16,461 nucleotides of DNA from Endozoicomonas sp031844845 (GCF_031844845.1 NZ_JAVRMB020000142.1:1-16461); one strand, 5' to 3'. Positions 1 through 6,945 are shown, counted from the first letter of the stretch. Numbers and translations: made by a program. Notes: generated by a model from the sequence alone, not told the origin.

Positions 1-248
1 AAACCCTCCTCGCTCCCACGCTTTTAGGCCCTGTGGGTCCTGCGTGGTAGCGCCAGGACCCAACCACAGACACGATTCCTGTGGTTGGCTATGCATTCCC
101 ACGCAGAGCGTGGGAACGAGGTTCAAACCCTCCTCGCTCCCACGCTTTTAGGCCCTGTGGGTCCTGCGTGGTAGCGCCAGGACCCAACCACAGACACGAT
201 TCCTGTGGTTGGCTATGCATTCCCACGCAGAGCGTGGGAACGAGGTTC
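1..248. repeat. Two tandem copies of a 124-bp hairpin-rich intergenic repeat
   Basis: Positions 1-124 and 125-248 read as the same sequence, and the first copy may continue left of the window. In copy 1, an imperfect 15-bp inverted repeat (8-22 with 107-121, one mismatch) encloses three further dyads. These are 34-42 with 54-62, 60-69 with 79-88 (a perfect 10-bp arm, CCAACCACAG), and 96-104 with 108-116 (a perfect 9-bp arm with a 3-base loop). The copies therefore look like MITE- or REP-like elements with imperfect terminal inverted repeats, joined by about 10 bp. No transposase and no convincing ORF is present. The repeat and its palindromes are seen directly; the element class is inferred. 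Confidence 0.85.
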
Positions 249-256
249 CTGGTGGG

Positions 257-343
257 TTTTGCAACAGCCTCCTTCGCGGGAATGACGGTTGGGTATTAAT
301 TCTTCCTTTTGCGACAACCTCCTTCGCGGGATGACGATGGTAT
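257..343. repeat. Degenerate short direct repeat containing CCTCCTTCGCGGG
   Basis: Two imperfect copies of about 38 bp (about 257-297 and 307-343) share the core CCTCCTTCGCGGGA(A)TGACG, preceded by TTTTGC and followed by a GGTAT-like end. The core resembles the dispersed CGTCATTCCCGCG intergenic repeats seen in many proteobacteria, a resemblance recalled from memory. It directly abuts the 124-bp tandem repeat, making 1-343 a repeat cluster without genes. Confidence 0.55.
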
Positions 344-412
344 ATTCTTGATTGCAGCTTCCCTTAGTTGCAAAAATCATCCTGGTAGATTACTTCTAGT
401 GAGATAGACCTT

Positions 413-470
413 TATAATTCCATTGAAACTTTTAGCTGCCTGCTGAAACCCTTGGATGCTCGTAGCATCC
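413..470 (+). promoter_or_regulatory. Possible promoter and leader hairpin of the VOC gene
   Basis: A perfect TATAAT lies at 413-418, but no good -35 is seen 16-18 bp upstream. A start near 425 would give a leader of about 95 nt. That leader contains a perfect 7-bp hairpin, GGATGCT-CGT-AGCATCC (454-470), with no U-tract. The hairpin could be a leader structure or the remains of another repeat. Apart from this, 344-518 shows nothing recognisable. Confidence 0.3.
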
Positions 471-518
471 GGGATGGGCGCGTCAGAACCGGATACAAGT
501 CAGGCCAGAGGTTAAACC

Positions 519-896
519 ATGGAAATAACGCTGAACCATACAATCGTCCCGGCCCACGATAAAGTTGCGTCAGCCAGATTCTACGAGCGAATCTTCGGGT
601 TTCAGTTTTTGCAGGTATGGAAGGGCTTTGCCGTATTAAAGGTGAACAGCACATTAACACTGGACTTTCGGGATGCGACGGGCTTTTCATCACTCCACTA
701 TGCCTTCAAGGTGACAGATCGACAGTTTGATGAAATTCTCGGGCGTATCCGGGCAGAAAACAGGGCTTATGGCAGTGGTCCGGCCTCTGTTGATAACGAC
801 GAGATAAACCACAGTTATGGTGGCCGTGGTGTTTACTTCAAAGACCCCAATGGTCATGTGCTTGAAATCATAACGGCTGATTATATTCTGGATTAA
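519..896 (+). CDS. VOC family (glyoxalase/dioxygenase-fold) protein
   Basis: This 125-aa protein matches a single vicinal-oxygen-chelate domain of two beta-alpha-beta-beta-beta modules, the usual size for stand-alone members. It opens with LNHTIVPAHDK and FYERIFGF, the typical first strand and helix, and closes with YFKDPNGHVLEI, the hallmark C-terminal VOC motif. Candidate metal ligands are H7, H60 (in SSLHYAF) and E116 (in HVLEI), the positions where family enzymes hold a divalent metal. The ATG at 519 is preceded by AGAGG about 8 bases upstream, and no better start is visible. The gene stands alone between a repeat cluster and tRNA-His. The substrate cannot be read from the sequence: members include glyoxalases, extradiol dioxygenases and antibiotic-binding proteins, so only the fold and likely metal dependence are called. 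Confidence 0.88.
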   Translation: MEITLNHTIVPAHDKVASARFYERIFGFQFLQVWKGFAVLKVNSTLTLDFRDATGFSSLHYAFKVTDRQFDEILGRIRAENRAYGSGPASVDNDEINHSYGGRGVYFKDPNGHVLEIITADYILD

Positions 897-945
897 AGAC
901 GTACTCTCAAACTTAAGATAGTCGAAGAAAAAAAGCAGATGACGC

Positions 946-973
946 TTGCATGCTGAACAGGTTTCCTTATAAT
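946..973 (+). promoter_or_regulatory. Sigma-70 promoter of tRNA-His
   Basis: The -35 TTGCAT (946-951) and a perfect -10 TATAAT (968-973) are 16 bp apart. They are followed by a GC-rich discriminator (GCCGCGC), as is usual for stable-RNA promoters under growth-rate and stringent control. A start near 980 leaves about 45 nt of 5' leader for RNase P to remove. Confidence 0.75.
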
Positions 974-1024
974 CAGCCGCGCTGGTGAGGGATGACATTC
1001 TTCTCTTTAGGTCAGTACAAGATG

Positions 1025-1100
1025 GTGGGCGTAGCTCAGTTGGCAGAGCTCCGGATTGTGATTCCGGCGGTCGAGGGTTCAAGCCCCTTCGCCCACCCCA
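1025..1100 (+). tRNA. tRNA-His (anticodon GTG)
   Basis: A complete cloverleaf can be folded. The acceptor stem is GTGGGCG (1025-1031) with CGCCCAC (1090-1096), and the D arm reads TAGCTCAGTTGG. The anticodon stem is CCGGA/TCCGG with loop TTGTGAT (1056-1062, anticodon 1058-1060). The T arm contains GGTTCAA, and CCA is encoded at 1098-1100. C1097 at position 73 faces G1024, the extra G-1 of tRNA-His that is the main identity element for histidyl-tRNA synthetase. The gene is single, not in a tRNA cluster. No clear intrinsic terminator follows before the convergent kinase gene ends at 1137. Confidence 0.97.
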
Positions 1101-1136
1101 TCTTCCCCTTCTTTTGTAAATCGCTTATCCCCTCTC

Positions 1137-2714
1137 TTATTTTTCCCATGATTTCTGGCATGTTTTCATTTTCAGAAATGTGTCGTATTTCATCTCATAG
1201 AACCCGTGAAGCTGCTTGTCAGGCTCTATGACCGAGTTATAACGACTCATGGCTCTCATGGCATCTTCAATAGTTTCATAGATACCAGCCGCCACCGCTC
1301 CGGTAATTGCGCCCGATAATAGCATTGCTTCTTTTTCTTCCGGAATCGCTGCAGGGATATTAAGGATATTAATGTGTTCTGTTAGCAGGACAGGGTTTTT
1401 TGCCAGCCCTCCAGTGGGTATTAATAATTGAAAATGATACCCGGCCTTTTTGAGCTTCTCCAGCCGGTAGCGGGCATCCAGGGCAAGAGCCTGAACGGTA
1501 GCAAGATAGGTGATAGCCAACGACTGATGACTTTTATCCAGCGTTAGTCCTGTTATCATTCCATGCAGTGGCTGATCAGTTTCAGTACTATCGAAATAAG
1601 GGAGCAAGTGAAGATTGGCAGTGAGTTGGCTGACATCTTCAGAGTATTCAGTCTTATTTTTACCGGCCAGCTCGAAAAGAATCTGGTTCAGGTATTCATA
1701 GACGCTGATACCCAGGCTTACCGATATCTCATAAATGGAGCTGTAGGCGGGATGAGAGGTGATGATGTGATCAATCAGTGCTCCAGCCGCAGTTTGTCGG
1801 CTATATATAAGATAATAGTCGTTTAGTGCTGAAGGGTATGGCCCATCTGCTCCGTTGCAGATAAGAGCGTCCCTGCTAAAGGTAACGTAGTTAGAAGACG
1901 TTCCGCCAACAAAGCTGATTCTCTGGGTAATACAATCCAGTGATAGTTGATTGGTGTGGCTGTCAGACGCCAGTATGGTGGCGATCGTACCGCCATAGGC
2001 ATCAATTATTCCTGTGGCAACGGGCGTTCCGGCTTTCAGGTTTAACAAACCTGCAACGTTTTGGCTCAGGCCGTTGCCAATCGGGGAGCCAATACTCAGA
2101 GTTTCTCCCTGAAATCTATCTTCAATATCAATATTTAATCTGGATGCTGCTTCTTTGGTGAAAATGCCGCTGGTTGAGGTGGGCGTTCTGGTCAGACAGT
2201 CCGTAAGTTTCCATGTCAGGTAATCGTAGAGATCAATAATGCAGGCGGTATTTTGCCAGGTTCCGTGGGCGCACTGGAAAAGCCAGAGTAACTTGCTTGC
2301 GTTGCTTTTAGCGTTGATTTCGGAGCCTCTGTGAGCAAATAATCCGGGATATTCTTTGGTAAGGAGTGCCGCCTGTTGGCTGGCCCGGCTATCCATCCAT
2401 CCAAACGTGTTGGCTCGATGGCTTTCTGGTAAAAGCACCGGCTGCATCTGTTGATCCAACAGTACTATTGAGTAGGTTGTGTCGAGTCCGATGGCTATAA
2501 CATCTGTCTGGTTGACTGGGTGCTCAGTAATCAATCGGTTGACGCAGGTTACCAGTGCTTCCCAGATGTTTTCTGAGAAAAATTCCATGGTATTTGCGGT
2601 TTTCCAGATCAAGAGAGGCTCTTCATCATGGGCAAGAATATGCCCTTTCAGTGAAACAAAAGCACTGCGCAAACTGTGAGTGCCAACATCGATACTGAGT
2701 AAAACCGGCCGCAT
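1137..2714 (-). CDS. FGGY-family carbohydrate kinase, probably a pentulose kinase
   Basis: The 525-aa protein belongs to the FGGY sugar kinases, cytoplasmic enzymes that phosphorylate ketoses or polyols with ATP. The N-terminal ATPase-fold motif SIDVGTHS is at residues 7-14, WMDSRA at 107-112 and the catalytic-base region GIIDAYGG around D238. An adenosine/phosphate loop FVGGTSS is at 268-274, and the C-terminal nucleotide-binding TGGLAKNP is at 434-441. The tract GPYPSALNDYYLIYS...TAAGALIDHI resembles the D-ribulokinase/pentulose kinase branch more than glycerol or xylulose kinase, so a ribulose- or ribitol-type substrate is likely but not proven. The ATG at 2714 has AAGGA about 12 bases upstream, a loose spacing. 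The gene is divergent from a glycerophosphodiesterase, with a dyad between them. No pentose transporter or isomerase is visible nearby. Confidence 0.87.
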   Translation of the reverse strand: MRPVLLSIDVGTHSLRSAFVSLKGHILAHDEEPLLIWKTANTMEFFSENIWEALVTCVNRLITEHPVNQTDVIAIGLDTTYSIVLLDQQMQPVLLPESHRANTFGWMDSRASQQAALLTKEYPGLFAHRGSEINAKSNASKLLWLFQCAHGTWQNTACIIDLYDYLTWKLTDCLTRTPTSTSGIFTKEAASRLNIDIEDRFQGETLSIGSPIGNGLSQNVAGLLNLKAGTPVATGIIDAYGGTIATILASDSHTNQLSLDCITQRISFVGGTSSNYVTFSRDALICNGADGPYPSALNDYYLIYSRQTAAGALIDHIITSHPAYSSIYEISVSLGISVYEYLNQILFELAGKNKTEYSEDVSQLTANLHLLPYFDSTETDQPLHGMITGLTLDKSHQSLAITYLATVQALALDARYRLEKLKKAGYHFQLLIPTGGLAKNPVLLTEHINILNIPAAIPEEKEAMLLSGAITGAVAAGIYETIEDAMRAMSRYNSVIEPDKQLHGFYEMKYDTFLKMKTCQKSWEK

Positions 2715-2732
2715 CTGTGTTAATGTCCTTAC

Positions 2733-2762
2733 AACAGGGGGTCAGCTAAGAATAGCCCTGTT
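2733..2762. promoter_or_regulatory. Inverted repeat between the divergent kinase and phosphodiesterase genes
   Basis: AACAGGG (2733-2739) and CCCTGTT (2756-2762) form a perfect 7-bp dyad, with a second small dyad GCTA/TAGC inside. It lies in the 85-bp spacer shared by the two divergent genes, close to both starts. It could be a repressor operator acting on both genes, or just a leader hairpin. No cognate regulator is seen. Confidence 0.4.
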
Positions 2763-2799
2763 CCGGCGTTTGGTTTGGTTCTTATAAGTTGAGGCCATC

Positions 2800-3513
2800 A
2801 TGAGAATGAGCAGGGTGATAGGGCATCGGGGCCTTGCCGGGGAAGCTCCGGAAAATACCCTTGCCGGTATTCGAATGGCAGCTGAACAGAAGTTGGCGTG
2901 GATAGAAGTTGATGTCACTCTGCTTGGCGATGGAACACCTGTGCTTTTCCATGACCGAAGGTTAAACCGCACCACGGATAAAAAAGGCAGGCTGAGTTCA
3001 CTGACGCACTTGCAACTGGCAGACATTGACGCCGGGAGCTGGTTCTCAGAACAATTTGCCGGTGAAAGGATTCCTCAACTGGCTGAAGCCCTGATCTTAA
3101 TTAAAGAGCTTGGACTTGGTCTGAACCTTGAGTTGAAAACCAATGGTTGTTCAGAATCGGCTCTGGTAGCTGCAGTGTTGCAGGCAATAGAAGATGTGGA
3201 TTTCCCGAAGGACAGGTTACTGGTCTCCAGCTTTAACTATGGGGCTCTGGTTGTATTGTCATCCCATGCTGATGTTCAGGTTGGCTGTTTGTTTGAACGG
3301 TTGCCGGTTAACTGGCGAAAGAAAGCCCTGAAGGTCAATGCGGTAGCAATTCACTTGAATAGCAAGCGAGTATCACAGGCGCAAGTGACAAAGGTAAAAG
3401 CAGCAGGGTATGAACTCTACTGTTATACCGTGAACTCTCTGGATACATCAAAGCGGCTGACTGATTGGGGCGTTAATGGGATTTTCTCTGATTTCTCCCG
3501 TGGTTTTGTTTGA
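2800..3513 (+). CDS. ugpQ: Glycerophosphodiester phosphodiesterase, cytoplasmic UgpQ type
   Basis: The 237-aa protein hydrolyses glycerophosphodiesters to glycerol-3-phosphate and an alcohol. It has the GDPD TIM-barrel signature in order: GHRG (8-11) with the first catalytic His H9, PENT (17-20), IEVDV (35-39) giving metal ligands E36 and D38, FHD (50-52) with the second catalytic His H51, and LNLELK (108-113) with E111 and K113. There is no signal peptide, and the length is close to cytoplasmic UgpQ (about 247 aa) rather than periplasmic GlpQ (about 350 aa). GAGG at 2791-2794 precedes the ATG at 2800; a second ATG at 2806 would remove two residues and is possible. It is divergent from the FGGY kinase. 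No glp or ugp transport genes are present. Confidence 0.9.
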   Translation: MRMSRVIGHRGLAGEAPENTLAGIRMAAEQKLAWIEVDVTLLGDGTPVLFHDRRLNRTTDKKGRLSSLTHLQLADIDAGSWFSEQFAGERIPQLAEALILIKELGLGLNLELKTNGCSESALVAAVLQAIEDVDFPKDRLLVSSFNYGALVVLSSHADVQVGCLFERLPVNWRKKALKVNAVAIHLNSKRVSQAQVTKVKAAGYELYCYTVNSLDTSKRLTDWGVNGIFSDFSRGFV

Positions 3514-3547
3514 TCGTAAAAGATGAAATCAGGTCTATTCTTTTTCT

Positions 3548-3814
3548 TTAAATGTAATCGTCTTTTTTCTCCAAAAGCAGGAGTGGATGATTGACCTGTT
3601 GAGTGACGTTTAACAAGCCAGTTCTGTCCTTACAGGAGGGTTCACGTCTATGCAGGTTGAAGCTTTCAATAGCACCGTCTTTGCCTTCAGATGAAATGTA
3701 CATCTGGGTGCAGCAGGGCTCCCGGGAGGAACCCCCGGGTTGAACGAAAAAACATAAAAAACGCTCCAGCCAGAATTCTGAAAGTTGTGACGAACAGGCT
3801 GGAGGGTTTCTGAT
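3548..3814 (-). other. Unexplained 88-codon open frame filling the ugpQ-darP gap
   Basis: Read on the minus strand from 3814 to the TAA at 3548-3550, one frame stays open for 88 codons. The first ATG is at 3703 and would give a 51-aa peptide starting MYISSEGKDGAIE and ending LLLLEKKDDYI. No Shine-Dalgarno precedes that ATG. The translation has a protein-like composition (QPGGSSREPCCTQ, RREPSCKDRTG). Yet the frame runs through the darP terminator and through the CCCGGG...CCCGGG dyad at 3721-3739. It may be a small gene, a gene remnant or a dispersed repeat with chance coding capacity. I do not recognise a family. Nothing else is seen in 3514-3824. Confidence 0.3.
3756..3804 (-). terminator. 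Rho-independent terminator of darP
   Basis: On the minus strand, CTCCAGCC (3804-3797) pairs with GGCTGGAG (3771-3764). The stem is followed by CG and six U residues (3761-3756). The 25-base loop contains the palindrome AGAATTCT, which may form an inner hairpin. The stem starts about 20 bases after the darP stop codon. Confidence 0.75.
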
Positions 3815-3824
3815 TTAAATGACC

Positions 3825-4367
3825 TTACAGCGCGTCCACTTCCCGAAGGTACTTGAACAACTTTCTTGAAGCAGCAGGCGGTTTATCCTGTGTGGCTTCT
3901 TTCTGGGCATTACGAACCAGTTGACGAATATGCTGGTGATCCGCAGCCGGATATTGCTCCAGATATTTGGTCATGGACGTATGGTGCTCATCATCACTGA
4001 TTAGCTGGTCACGCCAGCGCTCCAGTTGATGGAACCGACGGTTGTACTCTTCACTGGAGGAGTCCAGTTGATTGAGTAGCGACAACACGGGCTCAATATC
4101 CTGATCGGCCAGTAGCTTGCCAAGAAAACCAAGGTGACGTTTTTTGGCATTATGGCTGTTAATACGTTTGCTTTCGTCCAGTGCCGCGCGAAGTCGATCA
4201 TTCAGTGGTAACTTATCCAGCAGCGCTGGCTTAAGCTCTATCAGACGGGCACCGATAATTTTCAGCTCATCCATGTCCCGCTTCAGTTCAGATTTGCTGA
4301 CAATGATGATTTCTTCGGTTTCTTCATCGTCCCAGGATTCCTGAATACGACGTTTCTTTTTACTCAT
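3825..4367 (-). CDS. darP: DarP (YjgA, DUF615) ribosome-associated assembly factor
   Basis: The protein matches YjgA/DarP, a cytoplasmic factor that binds pre-50S particles and aids late large-subunit maturation. Family features are an acidic N-terminal stretch (WDDEETEE), then VSKSELKRDMDELK, the LIELKP and LPLNDRLRAALDESKRI region, IGKLL-like GFLGKLLADQDIEPV, and a C-terminal RQLVRNAQKE...KPPAASRKLFKYLRE. The start is placed at the ATG at 4367, giving MSKKKRRIQES and 180 aa, close to the 183 aa of E. coli. Upstream in-frame ATGs at 4379 and 4433 would add 4 or 22 residues outside the family alignment. No start has a convincing Shine-Dalgarno. It is divergent from pmbA, the same neighbour arrangement as in E. 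coli. Confidence 0.92.
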   Translation of the reverse strand: MSKKKRRIQESWDDEETEEIIIVSKSELKRDMDELKIIGARLIELKPALLDKLPLNDRLRAALDESKRINSHNAKKRHLGFLGKLLADQDIEPVLSLLNQLDSSSEEYNRRFHQLERWRDQLISDDEHHTSMTKYLEQYPAADHQHIRQLVRNAQKEATQDKPPAASRKLFKYLREVDAL

Positions 4368-4456
4368 AAGGATTGCCATTAATGGGAATCTGCAGTGTTC
4401 ATAAAGTTCTGAATTATGATTAAGCAGTTCCACAGGTAGAAAAATAGATACAATTC

Positions 4457-4485
4457 TTAGTATTTTACTTCAGAATGCTTGTCAA
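4457..4485 (-). promoter_or_regulatory. Candidate sigma-70 promoter of darP
   Basis: On the minus strand, a perfect -35 TTGACA (4485-4480) is followed after 17 bp by a weak -10 TACTAA (4462-4457). Transcription would start near 4450, giving a leader of about 83 nt before the ATG at 4367. The same bases on the plus strand read TTGTCA (4479-4484), a possible -35 toward pmbA. No good plus-strand -10 is seen at the matching distance. Confidence 0.45.
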
Positions 4486-4587
4486 TAGTGATGTTTTTCC
4501 CATGCATTTTATGGAATAACCCATGGGTGCATTCTTTGTCTGTCAGCGGCACAATACAGAGATAAACAAAACAAGGTAGGTGGAATC

Positions 4588-5949
4588 ATGGGCGAATTTT
4601 CCAACGCAGTACTGGATCCACGTAGCGAAGAGAGCAGGCTGAAAGCTCTGGCCAGCGATATTCTTGATGAGGCTGCCAAACAGGGGGCTGATCATTGTGA
4701 GGTGGGCATCAGTCTGGATACGGGTTTATCGGCCAGTGTCCGGATGGGCGATGTTGAGACGGTTGAATTTAATCGTGACCAGGGGTTTGGTATTACGGTC
4801 TACCTGGGTAAGCGAAAAGGTTCGGCCAGTACCTCCGACAGCAGTCCGAACGCCATCCGGGAAACCGTTAAGGCCGCCTGTGATATTGCCCGCTATACCT
4901 CGGAAGATCCCTATGCAGGCCTTGCAGAAAAGGCGCTGATGGCTGATGGGGCTTCGTTGCCAGACCTGGATATCTACCACCCATGGGGCATTGATGCCCA
5001 GCAGGCTATTGACCTTGCCATGCAATGTGAAGATGCCGGTCGCTCCTTCAGTAATAAAATTATTAACTCTGATGGTGCCAGTGTCTCCAGTCATCAGGGC
5101 TGCCGTGTTTATGGTAATAGTCATGGCTTTATTGGTAGCTATGTTTCCAGTCGTCACAGTCTGAGTGCGGTGTTGATTGGTATGCAGGGCGAGGAGATGC
5201 AGCGGGATTACTGGTACACCGTAAACCGTGATGCCAGTGAACTGGAAAAAGCCATAGCCGTCGGGAAAAAGGCGGCGGAGCGAACCGTTCGACGGTTGGG
5301 CGGTCGTAAAGTGGGTACGGCGGAAGTGCCGGTACTCTTTGCCCCGGAAGTGGCTTCAGGTCTTATTGCTCATTTTCTCGGCGCGATCAGTGGTGGCAGC
5401 CTTTATCGTCAGGCCTCTTTCCTGCTGGACCATCTGGGTAAGCCGATTTTTCCTGAATGGATGCGTATCCATGAACAGCCATTGTTAAAAGGCATGCTTG
5501 GGTCTGCCAGTTTCGATAATGACGGGCTGGCGACCTATGCCAAGGACTTTATTACTGATGGTGTTTTACAGAATTACATTTTAAGTACGTACTCTGCCCG
5601 CAAGTTGGGGATGGACAGTACCGGTAATGCGGGTGGTGTTAATAACCTGTTTGTGGAAAGCAATGCGGGCGATCAGGATGAACTCCTGAAGCAAATGGGT
5701 ACCGGTTTGCTGGTGACAGAGTTGATGGGGCAGGGGGTTAATACCGTGACTGGTGATTATTCCCGAGGTGCTGGTGGCTTCTGGGTAGAAAATGGTGAAA
5801 TCCAGTTCCCGGTTTCTGAAGTCACCATTGCCGGTAATCTCAAGGATATTTATCGGAATATTGTTGCGGTGGGCAATGATGTGGATAAACGGGGTAATGT
5901 TCAGACAGGTTCTATTCTGATCAGTAATATGAAGCTGGCGGGCGAGTGA
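4588..5949 (+). CDS. pmbA: PmbA/TldE, subunit of the TldD/TldE metalloprotease
   Basis: The 453-aa protein is about the length of E. coli PmbA/TldE (450 aa) and collinear with it. It starts with a RLKALASDILDEAAKQGADHCEVGIS-type first strand. It continues with MGDVETVEFNRDQGFGITVYLGKRKGSAST, the ISGGSLYRQASFLLDHLG block near residue 270, and a C-terminal GDYSRGAGGFWVENGEI...VTIAGNLKDI, all typical of the family. It lacks the HExxxH zinc motif, as expected, because the active site is in TldD. The heterodimer degrades unfolded peptides and processes peptide precursors such as microcin B17. The ATG at 4588 has a purine-rich GGTAGGTGG 5-13 bases upstream. tldD is not in the window. A terminator follows at 6003. 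Confidence 0.95.
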   Translation: MGEFSNAVLDPRSEESRLKALASDILDEAAKQGADHCEVGISLDTGLSASVRMGDVETVEFNRDQGFGITVYLGKRKGSASTSDSSPNAIRETVKAACDIARYTSEDPYAGLAEKALMADGASLPDLDIYHPWGIDAQQAIDLAMQCEDAGRSFSNKIINSDGASVSSHQGCRVYGNSHGFIGSYVSSRHSLSAVLIGMQGEEMQRDYWYTVNRDASELEKAIAVGKKAAERTVRRLGGRKVGTAEVPVLFAPEVASGLIAHFLGAISGGSLYRQASFLLDHLGKPIFPEWMRIHEQPLLKGMLGSASFDNDGLATYAKDFITDGVLQNYILSTYSARKLGMDSTGNAGGVNNLFVESNAGDQDELLKQMGTGLLVTELMGQGVNTVTGDYSRGAGGFWVENGEIQFPVSEVTIAGNLKDIYRNIVAVGNDVDKRGNVQTGSILISNMKLAGE

Positions 5950-6002
5950 TTTTGTAAGCCATAAAGCACAGGAATAGCGCAATTTTTTAATTTCCTTCCC
6001 TT

Positions 6003-6035
6003 GCCGCTGCCCTCAGCGGGCGGCATTGCTTTTTT
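6003..6035 (+). terminator. Intrinsic terminator after pmbA
   Basis: The GC-rich inverted repeat GCCGC...GCGGC (6003-6024, inner alternative CGCTG/CAGCG) is followed by ATTGC and six T (6030-6035). It lies 53 bases after the pmbA stop and ends that transcript. Confidence 0.75.
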
Positions 6036-6171
6036 GTTCCCAATCTGTACGACTGGATCTCAGCGGTTTCTCACTGCGAACAAGGTCGTCTGCAAAATTC
6101 CCGAACAGGTCTACAATTCTTTTCACAAGAGAAATCGTCTTTATTTGTATTTGTGATTGCGGTATGAATTT

Positions 6172-6558
6172 ATGGAAGCTATTAATTTTTCGTTGGCATC
6201 TATTAGACACACTTTAGTGCTGTCATTGAATTCTGGAGTGGAAGAATCTGGCAGAATAGGAAGCTTGGCAAAGAAGTTTTGTCGTTGGTTAGTAACGCCT
6301 GCAGAAAGTATTTTTCCTTTCTGTCAGAGAATATATTTTAATCAGGATAACATTACGGTTTTTGATGGAAGGCTTAGAGGCATTTCAGACGATATCGCTC
6401 TATTACAATCCTCTGTTCAGACAAAAAAGAGCCGCAAGACAGAGGATTCACCATGCCCGTGTCAGGGGGCTTGTGTCGACCCACACAACTGTGGCTATCT
6501 ACCAGAAAAGAAAGCTGAAGTTATAAGAAAAGGCACATTTCGTGATCAAATACCTTGA
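6172..6558 (+). CDS. Hypothetical protein with a C-terminal cysteine cluster
   Basis: I do not recognise this 128-aa protein. It is counted from the ATG at 6172; a TTG at 6157 would add five residues. Neither start has a good Shine-Dalgarno. The N-terminal half is mixed (FSLASIRHTLVLSLNSG, then a region with RIGSLAKKFCRWL), with no clear membrane helix. The C-terminal part has a tight cluster C95, C97, C101, H105 and C107 (SPCPCQGACVDPHNC) that could bind zinc or an iron-sulphur centre. The last 17 bases overlap the GTG start of the broken hicB gene, so the two may have been co-translated. The final residues EVIRKGTFRDQI faintly recall the KGTLR tail of HicA toxins, but nothing else in the protein looks like HicA. 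The local sequence is more AT-rich than pmbA, suggesting acquired DNA. Confidence 0.5.
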   Translation: MEAINFSLASIRHTLVLSLNSGVEESGRIGSLAKKFCRWLVTPAESIFPFCQRIYFNQDNITVFDGRLRGISDDIALLQSSVQTKKSRKTEDSPCPCQGACVDPHNCGYLPEKKAEVIRKGTFRDQIP

Positions 6559-6945
6559 ATGTCTGGGCTATCACGGCACCATCGAGCCCCAGATTGACGA
6601 CGGTACGCTGTTTGGGAAAGTTGCTTTCATTCGTGACCTGATTACCTATGAAGCCAGCACACTGCCGAAGCTGATTAACGAGTTCCATCAATCAGTGGAT
6701 GACTATCTTGAAGATTGCAGGGAGCTGGACAAGGAGCCCGATCAGCCATTCAAGGGGTCGCTGAATGTTCGCCTGGGCCAGGGCCTTCACCGGCAACTAG
6801 CTCCCGCTTTAAAAGTATCAATGCGTTTATCTGCGAAGCGGTCATTGAAAAGATAAAGCGCGACAATGACGATCAGGAAAAAATTATCAAGTTCAGAAAG
6901 CCCGGGCAGCCACCGGAAAGCACTGTCAATATCAACCAGTCTTAG
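6542..6945 (+). pseudogene. Frame-disrupted HicB-family antitoxin gene
   Basis: Residues 1-87 from the GTG at 6542 read as a HicB-type partial RNase H-like fold: KYLECLGYHGTIE, GTLFGKVAFIRDLITYEA, FHQSVDDYLEDC, KEPDQPFKGSLNVRLG and LHRQLA. Homologues then continue with a ribbon-helix-helix part of the type SLNxFIxEAI. Here that part (KSINAFICEAVIEKIKRDN, then a Lys/Arg/Pro tail to the TAG at 6943-6945) is in the -1 frame. The zero frame ends at 6856 after 104 aa. The switch must fall between about 6802 and 6814, and the join is a few residues shorter than usual, which favours a small deletion. The heptamer T TTA AAA at 6808-6814, in the zero frame, is also a classical -1 slippery sequence. 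No intact hicA is seen upstream or downstream. Confidence 0.75.

Noticed and set aside
1..248. Possible CRISPR array in the tandem repeats
   Set aside because: Only two long 124-bp units with about 10 bp between element ends, no unique spacers and no cas genes.
81..299. 72-aa plus-strand ORF in the repeat cluster
   Set aside because: It is made of repeat sequence with no ribosome-binding site and no protein-like conservation.
412..693. 93-aa minus-strand ORF
   Set aside because: It overlaps the VOC gene antisense and has no recognisable domain.
1101..1136. tRNA-His 3' end as an integration (att) site
   Set aside because: No direct repeat of the tRNA 3' end and no integrase gene is found in the window.
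4726..5157. 143-aa minus-strand ORF
   Set aside because: Antisense shadow inside pmbA; the pmbA frame is fully explained by its family.
6481..6558. HicA toxin remnant at the end of the cysteine-cluster ORF
   Set aside because: Only a short tail resemblance (RKGTFR) exists; the double-stranded RNA-binding fold and catalytic His context of HicA are absent.
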